Notes: generated from the letters alone by a model not told the origin. 64,000 nt of DNA from Melieria omissa (GCA_963971225.1 OZ020269.1:3782001-3846000), one strand, 5' to 3'; positions 1-11,910 are shown, numbered from the stretch's first letter. Made by a program: numbers and translations.

Positions 1-3000
1 GTTCGCAACAAAAGTGGTAAGCGGATTTGGGTCCTTATCTCCACATCGGTTTGCTTCTAGGCTTTTTAGAGGGAGGCTTGACGGAGCCTTATGTCGACTG
101 TCACTGAACAAAAGGAAGTGAGGCTGCTCCACTGAACTGCCGAGTGAAAAAGCGGCGCCTTCGGCAAAAAAATTTCACTGCGAGAAAACAACACAATTTC
201 CATCGTAAGCTTTGGCAATTCCCAATCTATGCTTGGCGCTGTCTCCAAAAAAATCGCCAGGCTTTTGCCAACAGTCAACGCTTGTTTCTGCTGGGAATCA
301 GCAGTGCAGCCTTTCAGCTCTTCAAAGCACAAATGTTGCTCTTTTTAAGCACAAATGCCATCAACGAAATTTGCATTTTCATATTGGCAAGCACGAGAAA
401 TTGCTGTTGGATCTGCCAACAACAAGCAACAACAACAGGCAACAACACCGCTGAGCGCACTTTGACAATACTGGCAAACTCTAAAAAGCAGAAAGTCATA
501 AATGCCTTGCGGCCCAGGCGGATATTAGCGGCGAATGGCGATGGGAGCAGGAATTTCGCATCGCGCGGTTCGCCGCTACGCAGATACAAGTGTGCAGATA
601 ATTTGACAACAGCAAAAAAATAGAACAGAGTAATGTGTGTTGAGGAGGCACAACGCCACAGCGCGTCGCGACGTGGTCTGCACTAAAACAAATGCAAATG
701 AGCTGAAAACCCGGAAAAAATAAGACAACGCGTTCAACGAAATTATGCCAAAGGCTGCAAATTTGCAAATGCAAAAGTTCCCAACCAGCTACTGTTGCGG
801 TGGCATCCGCTGTTTGAGTTGCTGCTGTTGTTGCGCTGAAGCCGCTGCTGCTTTCGTTGTTGTTGTGGTTCTTACTGCCAAAATGTAACAAGAGTTGGCA
901 GCGTTCTTGATTAAATACTCAATCGAGCTCAAAGGCAAACACCGTGGCAGAGGGGACGTGCGACGCTGCGCTAGATATTTGCAAAGACAACAGCAGCAGC
1001 AACAACACCAAGAACAACCGCAGACAAACAAAATAAATATTGATAAAAACTTTGAAGTTCAAGTTGCCGTCGTGTGCGCGCCAACTTGTTCGCATTGTGC
1101 TTGTTTGAAGCAAAAAAGCGTCACAATCGTCAGATAAGTGTTGATACAGTGGACGCACGCTGCGGCGAATAGTAACTTAATTTCATGGCTGGGGCTGATA
1201 ATGACGGTATGTATCGCCATGCACCGAAATCCATTGAATACTACGCAGCAGATATAAGCATGTCTCGAGCTATTTTAGAGCTCTCAGCCAGATCTCAGTC
1301 CTCAGATCTGCTTAGAGTGTATACTGCCACTGTAGCCATATATGAGACCGAATATTTCAAATATAGGTTGAATGCAGGAACGGAGCATTTTTATCTTGAG
1401 TTAAAAGCACATCTGACGAAAAAAAATTCAAAAGTATGATTTATACGTAAATCTTTGACAGAGGCCGGAACTATATTTTGCACTTCTTTCCACCAAAATA
1501 ATTGTTTATATTATTTATGTTTTTCCTTGTTCACTCTTCTCTGGAGTATAGGGCCTCCACAAGACAATTGCCGTGTGTTTGTTACGTTAATTATTTGTGT
1601 TGTTCTGCCAGGGTAGGTGATTGGCTGCAGGTAGCCCCAAGCGATGGAGCTGCCATCTAGCGCCGCTTAGGAACGTTTATATAAAATGTGCTTAATCATT
1701 GGTTCAAATCAATGAAGCAGCACTGTTCTCAATTGTTATTTTAATCAACCCTCCGCTTATTTTCATTCATTTCAAAATTTGTTTGAATACCAGAGGATAG
1801 AATAGTAGGGAAGGAACTTATAAGGGAAGTGCTTGCACTTTACTAACAACTTGACGTAACATTATGTTTTGTTCTAATTTCAAATCAAAATCAAAATTGA
1901 AAATACTTGAAATTATAAAACTTAAAGACACATTTTTCTATTTCACCAACCAAACTTGAAACATTTGAGTCCTTCGTTTGCGCAAAACAAGGCGCAGGAA
2001 AAGTGTAAACATCTTGTTTGTGGCGTGCTTGGCACAACCTGTGGCGTGTGTGGCAACATGTGCCGCCAAGATACTGCTGGCCCAGCGCAAAAAGCGAAAT
2101 AAATGCGCATAAAAATAACAATAAAGTTGGTACTTGAATTTTAATCCCAGAAACGCCACTCTGGCCCGCCTCGCCGCTCTATCCCGTGCACAGCACATAA
2201 AACAAACCGCGATAGCATTTAGTGCTGCGCCCGGTCACACGGCCACCTTATTGTTGTTGTTGATGTTGTTATATTCGTCGTTGCCTGTTTGCGCAATAAG
2301 AACTCGACACCAACTGACGCCACGGCTGAAGCGGCACTTAGCATGTGGCAATTGCCTCAATAATTGTTTCAATAATCGTAAAAATCACGAAAATGGCGGA
2401 TAGTACGAAGCGAAATTGCGTATACGTAGAGTGCGCCAGCTTCCGGTTGTGCTGTGGTAGTCACATTCCGGGCGGTGGCGATGGCGCTGAAAGCTGCCAC
2501 GAAAGCCAGATTTAAATCGGATAGTGGAGGCGAAAAGTCTGGAAGTTACTTACCTTAAGTGTCGGTCGAACGAAACACTGTAGCCAGCGTGTGAAGAGCA
2601 ACAACAACAAATACAAGCAATCAGCTGTTGATTGCACTGCCGACACTTTTACGCAAGCGGATCCCTGGATACAAATATCAAGTCGACTTTGAAGTGGAAA
2701 GTGAAGCAAAAGCAAGGGAGGCATGTGTAGGTAGTCCTTGTGATGATACTTCAAACTTGTACACACCTCCAGTCATAAGTATTCGCTACCTTTTGTAAAT
2801 GCCCGCAGCATACTTGGGTAGTAAAGATATTTTTGGGCTGTGAATGAGTTCGAGGACATAATTTATGTCTACTCGCAATGCATGTAGATAGGAACCTCAT
2901 TTCTGGGGCTGTCAAGTACCTGAGCACCTTTATAGATTTCTTTTAGTTATCTTTAAAAAATATGGCCGCGTACGAATTAACAGTTTCGCTTAATCAAATT

Positions 3001-3082
3001 GAAAAGTACTCGAAGAGGCCATCAAAATCTGCTGCAATTCGCCTGCACACATATGGGAGGAATTATTTTATTACCGCAAGAT
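1..3082. other. intergenic DNA, no gene supported
   Basis: No reading frame here has a recognisable domain or a convincing exon set. Around 790-1020 there are runs of CAA/CAG triplets that give glutamine- or cysteine-rich frames on both strands, which is typical low-complexity fly DNA. A short ATG frame at 1185 runs into a GTATGT donor-like site near 1207, but I found no matching second exon. The stretch may be upstream or intronic DNA of a gene lying to the left of the window. Confidence 0.5.
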
Positions 3083-3156
3083 GGCGCCGTGGCTTAGTTG
3101 GTTAAAGCGCCTGTCTAGTAAACAGGAGATCGTGAGTTCGAATCTCGCCGGGGCCT
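3083..3156 (+). tRNA. tRNA-Thr (anticodon AGT)
   Basis: This 74-nt cloverleaf carries threonine to ACU/ACC codons after A34 is modified to inosine. The acceptor 5' strand GGCGCCG pairs with CGGGGCC at the 3' end, and T is the discriminator base. The D arm contains TTAGTTGGTTAAA. The anticodon stem is CCTGT/ACAGG with loop CTAGTAA, giving anticodon AGT. The T loop is TTCGAAT on a GTGAG/CTCGC stem. There is no intron and CCA is not encoded, as expected in eukaryotes. One acceptor pair is a G4-G69 mismatch. A run of eight T at 3185-3192 can serve as the RNA polymerase III terminator. The internal A box and B box (GAGTTCGAATCTC) are both present. Confidence 0.95.
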
Positions 3157-3184
3157 AATGTTGACTTGGTTGAACTGCATTGCG

Positions 3185-3192
3185 TTTTTTTT
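3185..3192 (+). terminator. Pol III oligo-T terminator of the tRNA-Thr gene
   Basis: Eight consecutive T begin 29 nt after the tRNA 3' end. This is the first T run of at least four downstream of the gene, which is the usual RNA polymerase III stop. Confidence 0.7.
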
Positions 3193-3389
3193 ATGGTTCA
3201 ACAAAATATGAGTCAATATAAAACGAATAAAATTATTTTGATCCGTTTTGACGATCCTCGCTTTCAATGCAATGTTAAAGCAAAGAAGATATTTTGTTGG
3301 ATGATTTACAACTTGGCGACAAATCTATACTATTATATAAAAACAAGTGTGACGTTTTTTGAGCCACAATCAGGCAAAAACCACTGAAC

Positions 3390-5240
3390 CGATTTAGATG
3401 AAATAAGCACCAAGCATTTTTTATCTGTGGGAATGTGGGAATAGGCTATATGAGAATGATCACGCTCCCTTCTTACGCCCGTTATGGTAACAAAACTTAT
3501 CTATAGTATGCTTTTGTAAGGCAATATGGGTATCAAACGATTCAGCGTGTCATTGCGGCAAACATAGGCTGTAATATAATCGGCCACCCCACTTTTTGCG
3601 CCCACTAAACTAACAAAACGAAGCTACGGTACATGTCGGTAAATCAGTATTAATACCAAATGATGCCGTGTTTCATTGATGTTAACATAGGGTATATAAG
3701 ATTGACCACGCCCATCTGATATGCCTTTTCGCCACGCCCACTGCAATAACAAATCATGGCCATAGTATATTTGTCATAGCAATATGAGCATTAAACGATT
3801 TAGCGTGTCATTTCGGCAAACATAAGCTATAATATAATCGGCCACGCCCACTTTACGCGCCCACTAAACTAACAAAACGAACCTACGGTACATGTCCGTA
3901 AATCAGTAGGTATTAATATCAAATGATTTCGTGTTTCATTGATGCTAACATAGGATATATAAGATTGACAACGCCCACCTGATATGTCTTTTCGTCACGC
4001 CCACTATAATAACAAATCAGCCATGGTATATTTATCATAGCAATATGGGTATCAAACGATTTACCGTGTCATTGCGGCAAAGATAGGCTATAATATAATC
4101 GGTCACGCCCATTTTCCACGCTCACTTTCCACGCCAACTAAACTAACAAACCGAAGCTTCGGTACATGTCGGCAAACCAGTATTAATACCAAATCATTTC
4201 GAGGTTTGTTGATGTTAACATAGGATATATAAGATTGACCACGCCCACCTAATACGCCTTCTCGCCACGATCACTATAATAACAAATAAGCCATGATATA
4301 TGTGTCACAGCAATATGGGTGTCAAACGATTTAGCGATTCGATAGGGGGAATGGGGTGGGTTTTTTTACAAGGGGGCGTGGCACCGCCCATACAACTTAA
4401 ATTTTTTATATGGAATATCTTCGGAATGAGATATCGGGCAGCATTAAAATTTGGTACGGGGCCACCGTTTAGATGTGCCGTTTCACTGGTAAAACTTTGT
4501 GAGCGTTGGACAAGGGGCGTGACACTTTTTAAGCAACTCAAATGTTTTGAATAACTTTGGAACTACAAATCACACAGTTAAGAGATTTGACACAAACTTA
4601 CGATTTAGATGTGCCCTTCGACATGGGGAATGGGGTGGGTATCGGAAGAGGGGGCCTGGCACTGCCCATAGAAACCAAGTTTTTAATATGAAATATCTTC
4701 GGAATTATAAGTCGGTCAGCATTGCAATTTGATATAGCATCATGGCTTAGACGTGTCGTTCAAGTGGTTAAATTGTATGGGCGTTGGACAAGGGGCGTAG
4801 TACTTTTTAAGCGACCTTATTGTTGTCAATAACTTTGGAACTGCAAATCACACATCAAGATATTTGGCACATACTTACGATTTCGACGTGCCCTTCGACA
4901 GGGAGAGTAGCCTGGGTATTGGACGAGGGGCATGGCACTGCCCATACAACCAAAAATTTTAATGTGGAATAGCTTCGGAACAATAAGTTGGAAAGCTTTG
5001 AAGTTTTGTATAGCATCGTCCCATAAATGTGTGATTCTACTGGCGGTATATTTTTTGCGACTGAAATTTTCCGCGTAACTTTGGAACTGCAAGTCGCATA
5101 TCAATGAAACCGGGTCATACCCTTTGACTGGAAGAATGGATTGGGTATTACATAAAAGAGGCGTAGCATCGCCCATAAAGTGTAGTATGAAGAAACTTGA
5201 TTTATTGGGTCCATTGACTTCAAACTTGCGTGCAAAGCCG
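3390..5240. repeat. degenerate tandem array of ~260-280-bp repeats
   Basis: A unit beginning CAATATGGGTATCAAACGAT recurs near 3522, 3780, 4042 and 4311, so the spacing is about 258-269 bp. Each unit carries GCCACGCCCAC, ACTAAACTAACAAA and GGTACATGTC blocks. From about 4345 a second repeat takes over with GGGGAATGGGGTGGG near 4347 and 4624 and weaker matches near 4900 and 5132, with a spacing of about 275-280 bp. That repeat also carries CAAGGGGCGT and ATCTTCGGAA. Copies diverge by point changes and small indels, so the array is old. I see no coding capacity; open frames in it are accidental. It is probably a transposon-derived satellite-like array. Confidence 0.75.
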
Positions 5241-5293
5241 AAGGGCCCTACTAGTTCTAAATAAATCTCAACAGTCAAATTGATAACCGCTTC

Positions 5294-5693
5294 TTATGCC
5301 TGGTTCTGACTATGTCATATTCACTGACGACAAATACTGCCATATATGTATGTCATGTTCGTCATATGTCGTCAAATGCGTTATCATTGCAAGGCAAAAA
5401 TTGACGAAAAATACGTATGACAAGGTTTGCCATCGATTGAAGTCAAATATCTGTGTCAGTCGACTGACATGCCGTTTTCACTTAGTCAAATACGATTTGA
5501 CGTCATATTTTCAAAGTGAACAAACAGAGTTGATTAGGGTTCATAAAGCAAATTCCCCATACAAAAGCCATGGCAAGGCCTGCTGGTGCGTTCGATATTT
5601 ATTTGCAAATAAAATAAGTTGTTTTGTTCTTTCATTCTGTAGTACGTTTATAGAAAATTGATTGCAAAAAAACCTTGTTGCTGAAAATCGTCA
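5294..5693. repeat. probable relic related to the adjacent fold-back element
   Basis: The left end, GTTCTGACTATGTCA at 5302-5316, resembles the terminal sequence of the fold-back element to the right, CGTTCTGACTACGTCA read from its right end. The stretch is rich in GTCA/TGAC words and includes a short palindrome, CAAATACGATTTG. It looks like a degraded copy or fragment of the same family. No coding region is supported. Confidence 0.35.
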
Positions 5694-5701
5694 TAATGCC
5701 C

Positions 5702-5706
5702 CGTTC
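5702..5706 (+). repeat. left target-site duplication CGTTC of the Transib-like element
   Basis: CGTTC directly precedes the CACAGTG terminus. The same five bases directly follow the other terminus at 6629-6633, and in the uninterrupted arm of the host fold-back element the corresponding position has a single CGTTC. Confidence 0.65.
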
Positions 5707-6628
5707 CACAGTGATTCGACTCCATACAACCGCGGGACAAAATTAAAAGGAGTGGTCCGTTCTTCATAAAATTTGGTATACTTGTTAAACATGGTCTGCT
5801 GAATTGAAATCTCTATTTGGTTTTTCTTAAACGGTTGTAGTTTGGCAATGCCTGAGACTTAAATTTGCAAATTTCGTCATTTTTGGAGAGCTATAGCATT
5901 AAGTGTGTCGGTAACGTCAACCCTGATTATTCCAAAGAGTAACAGAGATTGTCTCAGAACCATCTGGTTTTGCAATAAAAACGATAATTATAGATGTATG
6001 TTTTGCATTTTTGCAGATTTTATCATTTTTCGTGCTGATTGCATACTTTTAGGCATAAATAAAATAAATTTTGTCGAAAAATACGTGTTTAGACCACTTT
6101 TCAAATAGAATTATTTTCTGAGATCGGAAGATATCGGAGGATGTAATTACATTATCCGACAAAGAAAGAATGCTTTTTAAAATAAAAAAAATGCAGGAAC
6201 ATACTTTCACATACTTTTTAGATATTGTCCTCTAAGTTTTGCCAATTTTCAGATTTTTAATTTAGAAAAATATTTTGAATTAAAACTAAAATCAAAGCCT
6301 CAGTTTGGCAAATTTTGAGAAAACATCAAAAGCGAAAATGGCCACATCATTTCTTATTCTATATTGAAATTTTTAGCAACTTATAGGTAACCATTTATTT
6401 TTACAATTTTTTTTTACTCAATAGACTAAAAAACAGAAAATATGAGTTACAATTTGTTTGAGAAAAAAGTTTGAACTTTGAGTCGCTTTTGCACAGACGC
6501 TAAATGATTTTTTGCACAGATTTTTTGGGGTTTTCGTAGTTGGAGTTTTTTCTTTCAAATGACATCAAAATCGTTAAATTCTGAGACCATAAATTTTTGG
6601 AATTTTGTCCATGGAACGAATCACTGTG
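5707..6628. mobile_element. Transib-like non-autonomous element with CACAGTG ends
   Basis: This 922-bp segment starts CACAGTGATTCG and ends with the exact inverse CGAATCACTGTG. It is bounded by a 5-bp direct repeat CGTTC (5702-5706 and 6629-6633), which splits the fold-back element around it. A CACWRTG terminus with a 5-bp target duplication is the hallmark of Transib transposons, relatives of RAG1. At the left end an ACAAAATTA block follows the heptamer after 23 nt. At the right end ACAAAATTC follows after 13 nt. No transposase frame is present inside; the interior is AT-rich with many stops. Transib assignment rests on termini only. Confidence 0.6.
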
Positions 6629-7660
6629 CGTTCGGACTATGTCAAATATGGTGTAATTTGTAGTCAGTTAAATGATAACGGGTTGTCATATGGTGTCATT
6701 TGCATTTGCGGTATGTTGAAACATGTTTTTATATGATTTTACTTCAGTTATTGCTGACTGCACTCAAAGCCTTAACGTTTGAATTGCTTGAGTTGGAACT
6801 CTGCGTTTGAAAGAGTTCAACTTGCCATCACTGTTTTTTTCTGCATTGCTGCATAGTCATTGACAAACGATTTGCCACCATGTTGACATATTTTGTTTTG
6901 TCGTCAAACGTAGTCAAATCGTTCGTTCGACACAAATTCTATCGTTCTCATTTGATTGTCATTTCGTATGGCAAATCGTAGTCATACATGCAGGCCATAT
7001 ATGTAATACTTCTATATTGGCACTAACCAAACTTCAGAATGTGTTTTCATTCGGAAATCAAAGGGAGACAAGCGATGAGACAGAAAACACGAAATTTTGT
7101 GAATATATTTCTATGCGTGTATACATGTGCACTTCTACACATGAACAACTGTCAAACTGTTCCTGGGGCGGTTGAATAAATTTCAGTTAATTTCGACAAA
7201 TTTTTATTTTTTTCCAGTCAATTTTTTCCTCGTCTGAACGCACCTGACTTTTTGCCACTTTTGAAATATGTCAAGGTACATTAGTTTATACGCTTTCTCG
7301 CTCATATTTCACTATTGCTGTACTGTGATGTTGGCGAATGTACCTTGAGCTTAGTGCCAATATAGAAGTACTACATATATGATGCAGGCAAACGCAAATG
7401 ACACCATATGACAACCCGTTCTCATTTAACTGACTACAAATTATACCAGATTTGACGTAGTCAGAACGGGGCATTACCATTGAAATCAATTTTATTTAGC
7501 ATAAAACAAATATGGGTTCACAACTGCACTAACGGGTCTCGATGTTCCACAAATATTCCACAAAAGCTCAGCATGCTTTAGCATTTTTACACACCACACC
7601 ACGCAAGCTCGTCGGCCATAAGCACGCGAACCAATTCACCACAGTGCCGCCTAGTCCTGT

Positions 7661-8867
7661 TTAGTCTTTGTGCACCAAAAACAACGTCACCACCATGAAA
7701 TACGTCGGCCGTTCGTAGACAAAATTGGTGAAGTTGTCCAGTTTTTCGTTCATCAGTTGGCGCATGCGTATGCTGATGCCCTGGTTCTGCTTCTCCACAA
7801 TCGTCAGCAAGCAAACTATGCGATGTCTGTCAGGTCAGAGATGGTTGTTCATGAAATGCTTGTTGTTGTCATTTAAGTATTTTCCCACCTTTTGTGCTGC
7901 AAGCGCTTCACTCTGTCGCGTATGTCGGCGGCCAGACTCTCGGCCAGCTGTAGCGAGCGCCACGAGTCATACGAGCGCCCGAAACGGTCCCAGGTCAGAC
8001 GCTCTTCGATGGTGGACTCGATCAGTTTGTAGACTTGTTCCATGCTGAAGTTGTTGCGAAAGAATTCCCAATCGTTCTTCGGCTTCTCGCATTCCGACTC
8101 TGCCTCGTTGTCGCCGACGGCCGACTGCATCTTCTGTAGAGCGCGGCGCTTGTTGATCATGGACTCCATGAGCAGCGCGTTCATGCGATTTGTGGTGCGC
8201 ACCGAGGCGGTGATGCTGCAAAACAGCGCACAGATACAGTCTGGTCTTAATATTTGAAGTTTTAAACTAGTTTAATTGTTTATCTAATCAAATCACAACC
8301 AGGTTGTGGTGAAGTGCAATTGATGGCTTAAAGACAATTTTGCAATTAGCAAAGGTTTGCGCTTTAAGGGAGGAAGTGACCGTAATGAAATTAATTCTCG
8401 AAAACACCCGCATCACCGTTCGTCTCAATTAAAATTTCAACAATCGAAGCTTTTGTGGGCAGAAACCATTTGAAAAACGATTCAATGTACCTACCTTTGT
8501 ATGTGAAACCACATTCAACAGAATTTAGCATCAGAGATCCTTTAGAAAGTGCACCAATACATAGTCTTCGAAGCTACCCACTTGACCTAACACAACATTG
8601 TTGCATAACATTGCTTTGGTTAAAGTTGACTTGCGAGCAATCACAAAGACAGGTCATGAGTAGTTATGAAGCACTCAATCGACCTTTGCAAGGACTTTGT
8701 AACTTTCTAATTGAATCGCATCGCTATACAAACCTATAGCTCGTGAAATTGCTAACTCTTTAATTTTACGCTATGAACCGCGTTCAAGACAGCTAAACCA
8801 TGAACACCTACGCCGAGTGTCATCGATTATGTACTCACCGCGACTTGACTCCACTCCAACTCGCCAT
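7661..8867 (-). CDS. Tctex1-domain dynein light chain protein
   Basis: Three exons join to a 173-residue protein: 8867-8839, 8215-7889 and 7826-7661. The start ATG follows AAAA and exon 1 ends at a GTGAGT donor. The phase-2 junctions restore an Arg codon at each splice. Residues 1-50 are a basic, helical-looking extension. Residues about 60-173 match the Tctex1 fold: the FSMEQV helix, an acidic/basic helix ending in RDRVKRLQHKR, then strands HRIVCLLTIVEKQNQGISI and the C-terminal YFMVVTLFLV. Proteins of this family are dynein light chains or their cilium- and sperm-associated relatives (the Tctex1D group), binding dynein intermediate chain as dimers. The longer N-terminus points to the latter group. 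The gene is transcribed away from tetraspanin T1. From memory, Drosophila has a Tctex-type gene beside Tsp42Er, which would make this conserved synteny. Confidence 0.85.
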
Positions 8868-10905
8868 TTTTAACGACTTTATTCTCTGTTTTGCTTTCCA
8901 GCAGCAACTGCGGAAAACGTCGAAGCCCAAGCAGAACTAAAGCGTCCAACGAACGCCAACCTGCCTGCAATTGCATCAAATGCAACTGTCATGCAATTGA
9001 ATTTGCATTTCTGCACAAGGCGACACAAAAGCGCGGCTGCCGAGCAACAGCTGAGCTCATCGCTATTTGTTATGTGCCAGCATTGGTTGTAATGCCACTC
9101 GGCGAGCTGCACCCGTCGCGTCGCTCAGCCGCTGCATCCAGCGCCTCTGGCCACGCCGTGAAGTGATGACGCGTGCGCTTCGCCGTTTGGTACAGCGAAC
9201 ACAGCGAACAGCCACATTTGAGGTTTCGGGTTAGCGTGTTTCGAATAATAAATCATCACATAAGCCTGCACCGTCCCCCCCCCCGCACCATTGTCTGCGC
9301 TAATGGTGTTGGCATATGTTATTGAATATTTGTTTACATCGGCTGTCTTGCTGGCGGATCCCTAATGATTATTGATTGCAATTCTGCGCTGGTGGCATGC
9401 TTCGATTGCAGCGCGTTCCAGCAGACGATGCCAAGGGGTGCAGGAATGCGAGCAGCTAACACTCATACGCCCCGCATTCCCCAACCAACTGCCAACTTTC
9501 AATAGAAACAAAACTTTTAATTCGCAATTAAAGCGATTGTTGAACCCGCACTGGGTTCGTGCGTTGCGGTATTTGCGTATTTGCCCTGGTGTCAGCGGCG
9601 GCCGCACTCAGCCCGTTGCCACACATTAACCGCAAAATTAGAAGCACGCATGAAATTCTCCTCACGCACGCACACACAAGCATTCATACACTCCGCTCGC
9701 GCGATTATAACTTACGCTTTCACTCGATCCATGCTCGGCGTTTGCTCGTTCGCACGTTTCCTGGTCCCAGCCGAAAGTCAGACTAAACTCTGTTGCGAAC
9801 AGGAAAGCGCAAATTGGTTAAAATGGTTTCGTGCGCAGCGCATTCGACACTGCAAAGTGCAGCCATTTGGGCGCAAGTGAATGGCTGCTCGTGTGCGTGG
9901 CTCGATGCCAGTTTTGGCACATTTTCAGGCGTCAAAATAACAAAATAACAATTCTAACTCCTATTCCACTCGATACAAGGTGACAACAAACGACGGCAGT
10001 AAATTTTAGCCGTAATTATTGGTGCAATAAATCATCGAATTTTCGGTATAAGAAAAATAAGAAAAGGAATAAAATTAAAGGCCACACTAGTCACCAAAAT
10101 AAAGTAACTGAATACCAAAAGAAAGAAACTGCGTTCATGGCGGTTCTGTGGGACATTTTATTGTAAACCTATCAATAAATGCCTTTGGAAACTTTGATTA
10201 AATGAACGACGAGGATTTGTCGAAATTATATAAATTAGGTATTTTTAATTATTATATTTCATCAATAAAATTAAAAGAATAAAAACAAGTATTACGACAC
10301 CCTGTATTCAATAGTTCCAATAGAAGAACTGTAGGTATGTATACACAAATAATTATTTGATTCTAACATTTGTACTTAGGTGGAACTTTTCATTCAGGGG
10401 GTTTTCAACTCGTCATTGTTGAGGTGCTTCGCAAATAAAACCCAAGCCTCATCACATAATTTTGCGTGCTCAACAGCAAATTCGAAAGACATGACAGCAA
10501 CAAACACAAAACAAAGAAAAATAATTTATTTATTAAATACAGAGTGCAACTATTTGAGGGCATTTTCCAGTAATCGGCTGTACTAGCCGGCTGTTATAGG
10601 CCGATCTAAATATTATATTCAAACAAATATCGATTAGGTGTCTGGCATGCTCGATGTGCAGCAGTACGGATAGGGCCAATCCACGGATTGTACTCACACA
10701 GGCAGTAAAATTTTTTTTAACCACTTTCGCCGATTTGAAAGTGTCAATCTGTCACTTCTAATGCAAATCAGACCTTCATGTTAAATAACTATAGGAAATA
10801 AAAATTACATTAAAGGCTTTCAATAAATTCTTTTTCTAGGTTTCCTTATCAACGTTCCAATTGGTTCTTGGGTTCTTCCAAGAGTTGTATGGCGCCAAGC
10901 GGCTT
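8868..10905. other. intergenic, upstream of Tctex gene and downstream of T1
   Basis: This 2-kb stretch holds the 5' region of the minus-strand Tctex gene and the 3' flank of tetraspanin T1. Open frames around 8890-9880 are GC-richer but show no domain, no homolog that I recognise and no consistent splice sites. A run of ten C lies near 9276. I see no RNA gene or transposon here. Confidence 0.4.
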
Positions 10906-11910
10906 CTAATATCGCGATCGGCGTTGCTGATTGCGAAAGGTAATGGCCAAAATGCAAGCAAACACCAGGGCCCCGCTCTGAAATTCACACCGAGTTGCAT
11001 AAAACTTGCATTCAAATCGACCGGGACGCGAGCAACCCACCTCAACAGCCAGCGTTATCCAACTAAAGATGACAACCAAATGCTCTGCTCTTTTGTAGAG
11101 CATCAACAAAATCTGCAGGCAGCCCACCGCATAAATACTTTCCGGCTTGTTGTTGTCGCCGTTTTCGTAGCAGCTGGTCGGTATGGCCAGGCTGACGTTC
11201 GCATAATCCTGCGCACCGGTCCTACCACAGCAGTGCAGCTAAAAGCGAATAGCCGCATGGATGACTCGCCTAAAGACATGCCACAAATAGCCACAAGTAA
11301 TGCTAACCTTAGTCTGGTACATGGACATGGCATCGGTGCCGTTCAGCTGAAGCGCCCACGCCGTGTCCATCTCCTGCTGCGCATGAGTCGCTCCGTCGAT
11401 GTGCGACATGTAGCCGAACACGATCGCTGCATTGGCTATGACGAGTATGACCAAAAATGCTGCATACTTCGCGGCGCATGCGAAAAATAATCTGAAAATG
11501 GTCTTCGCAATGTTGGCAGACACGCGAACTCAACTTACGGTCCAAGTGAAGCAGATGTTTTCGCGTGCGGCTCCACAGCAGCCAAAGATGGATGTCACCA
11601 GCAGAATCGAGGCCAGCACCATCAGAAATATGCACACCAAGCGCCCATTATCGGTGACAGTTTCGAGCGCCAGAGCGTTGACCACAACGACGCCGATGCC
11701 GGCCAGCTGCAGTAAATTAAATAAAAACTTGAGATTTGTTGCTCGCTCAGTTTGCTTCTTGTTATTCGCGCATGAGTATGCGAGTCTAGTTTGCCGATTT
11801 TTGCAATCAATTTATGGAAATCATTTTTTTAGGACTGCTGTGCTACTTACCGCGCATAATGTGTTGAAGATGAGCACTAAATATTTAATGGTAGCAGTTG
11901 CACAGCTCAT
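10906..11910 (-). CDS. tetraspanin T1
   Basis: Five exons give 218 residues: 11910-11851, 11706-11539, 11466-11308, 11238-11041 and 10977-10906. All introns are phase 0 with GT-AG ends. The protein starts MSCAT with a juxtamembrane Cys that may be palmitoylated. TM1 spans the exon 1/2 junction, TM2 ends in FGCCGAARE, TM3 begins exon 3, and the large loop has CCG at 132-134, Cys152 and Cys169 (a four-Cys loop, two disulfides). TM4 lies in exon 5, followed by a basic tail RNQQRRSRY. N-glycosylation sequons occur at Asn118 (NGT) and Asn143 (NVS). It is a plasma-membrane or endosomal organiser by family. It is the leftmost tetraspanin and sits beside the Tctex gene, a position I recall for Tsp42Er in Drosophila, but the orthology is inferred. 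Confidence 0.93.

Larger units (their letters stand above)
5694..7479. mobile_element. fold-back (long inverted repeat) DNA element, interrupted
   Basis: Both ends read TAATGCCCCGTTC going inward: the left end is at about 5695-5706 and the right end, as reverse complement, at about 7464-7476. The terminal arm continues after the inserted element at 6629-6711 and pairs with 7387-7468 (about 83 nt, roughly 90 percent identical). A second inner arm, 6996-7026, pairs with 7351-7381. With the insertion removed, the element would be about 0.86 kb. No transposase frame is visible, so it is non-autonomous. The element is enriched in GTCA and TGAC words. Confidence 0.65.

Noticed and set aside
1185..1207. 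Short ATG frame MAGADND followed by a GTATGT donor-like site
   Set aside because: No compatible acceptor and coding exon were found to its right, so it cannot be supported as a first exon.
3480..5240. Regularly spaced repeats considered as a CRISPR-like array
   Set aside because: Units are 260-280 bp, diverge internally and lie in eukaryotic DNA; this is a satellite-like array.
10861..11490. 209-codon plus-strand frame
   Set aside because: It lies opposite exons 3-5 of T1 and runs through their introns; no domain.
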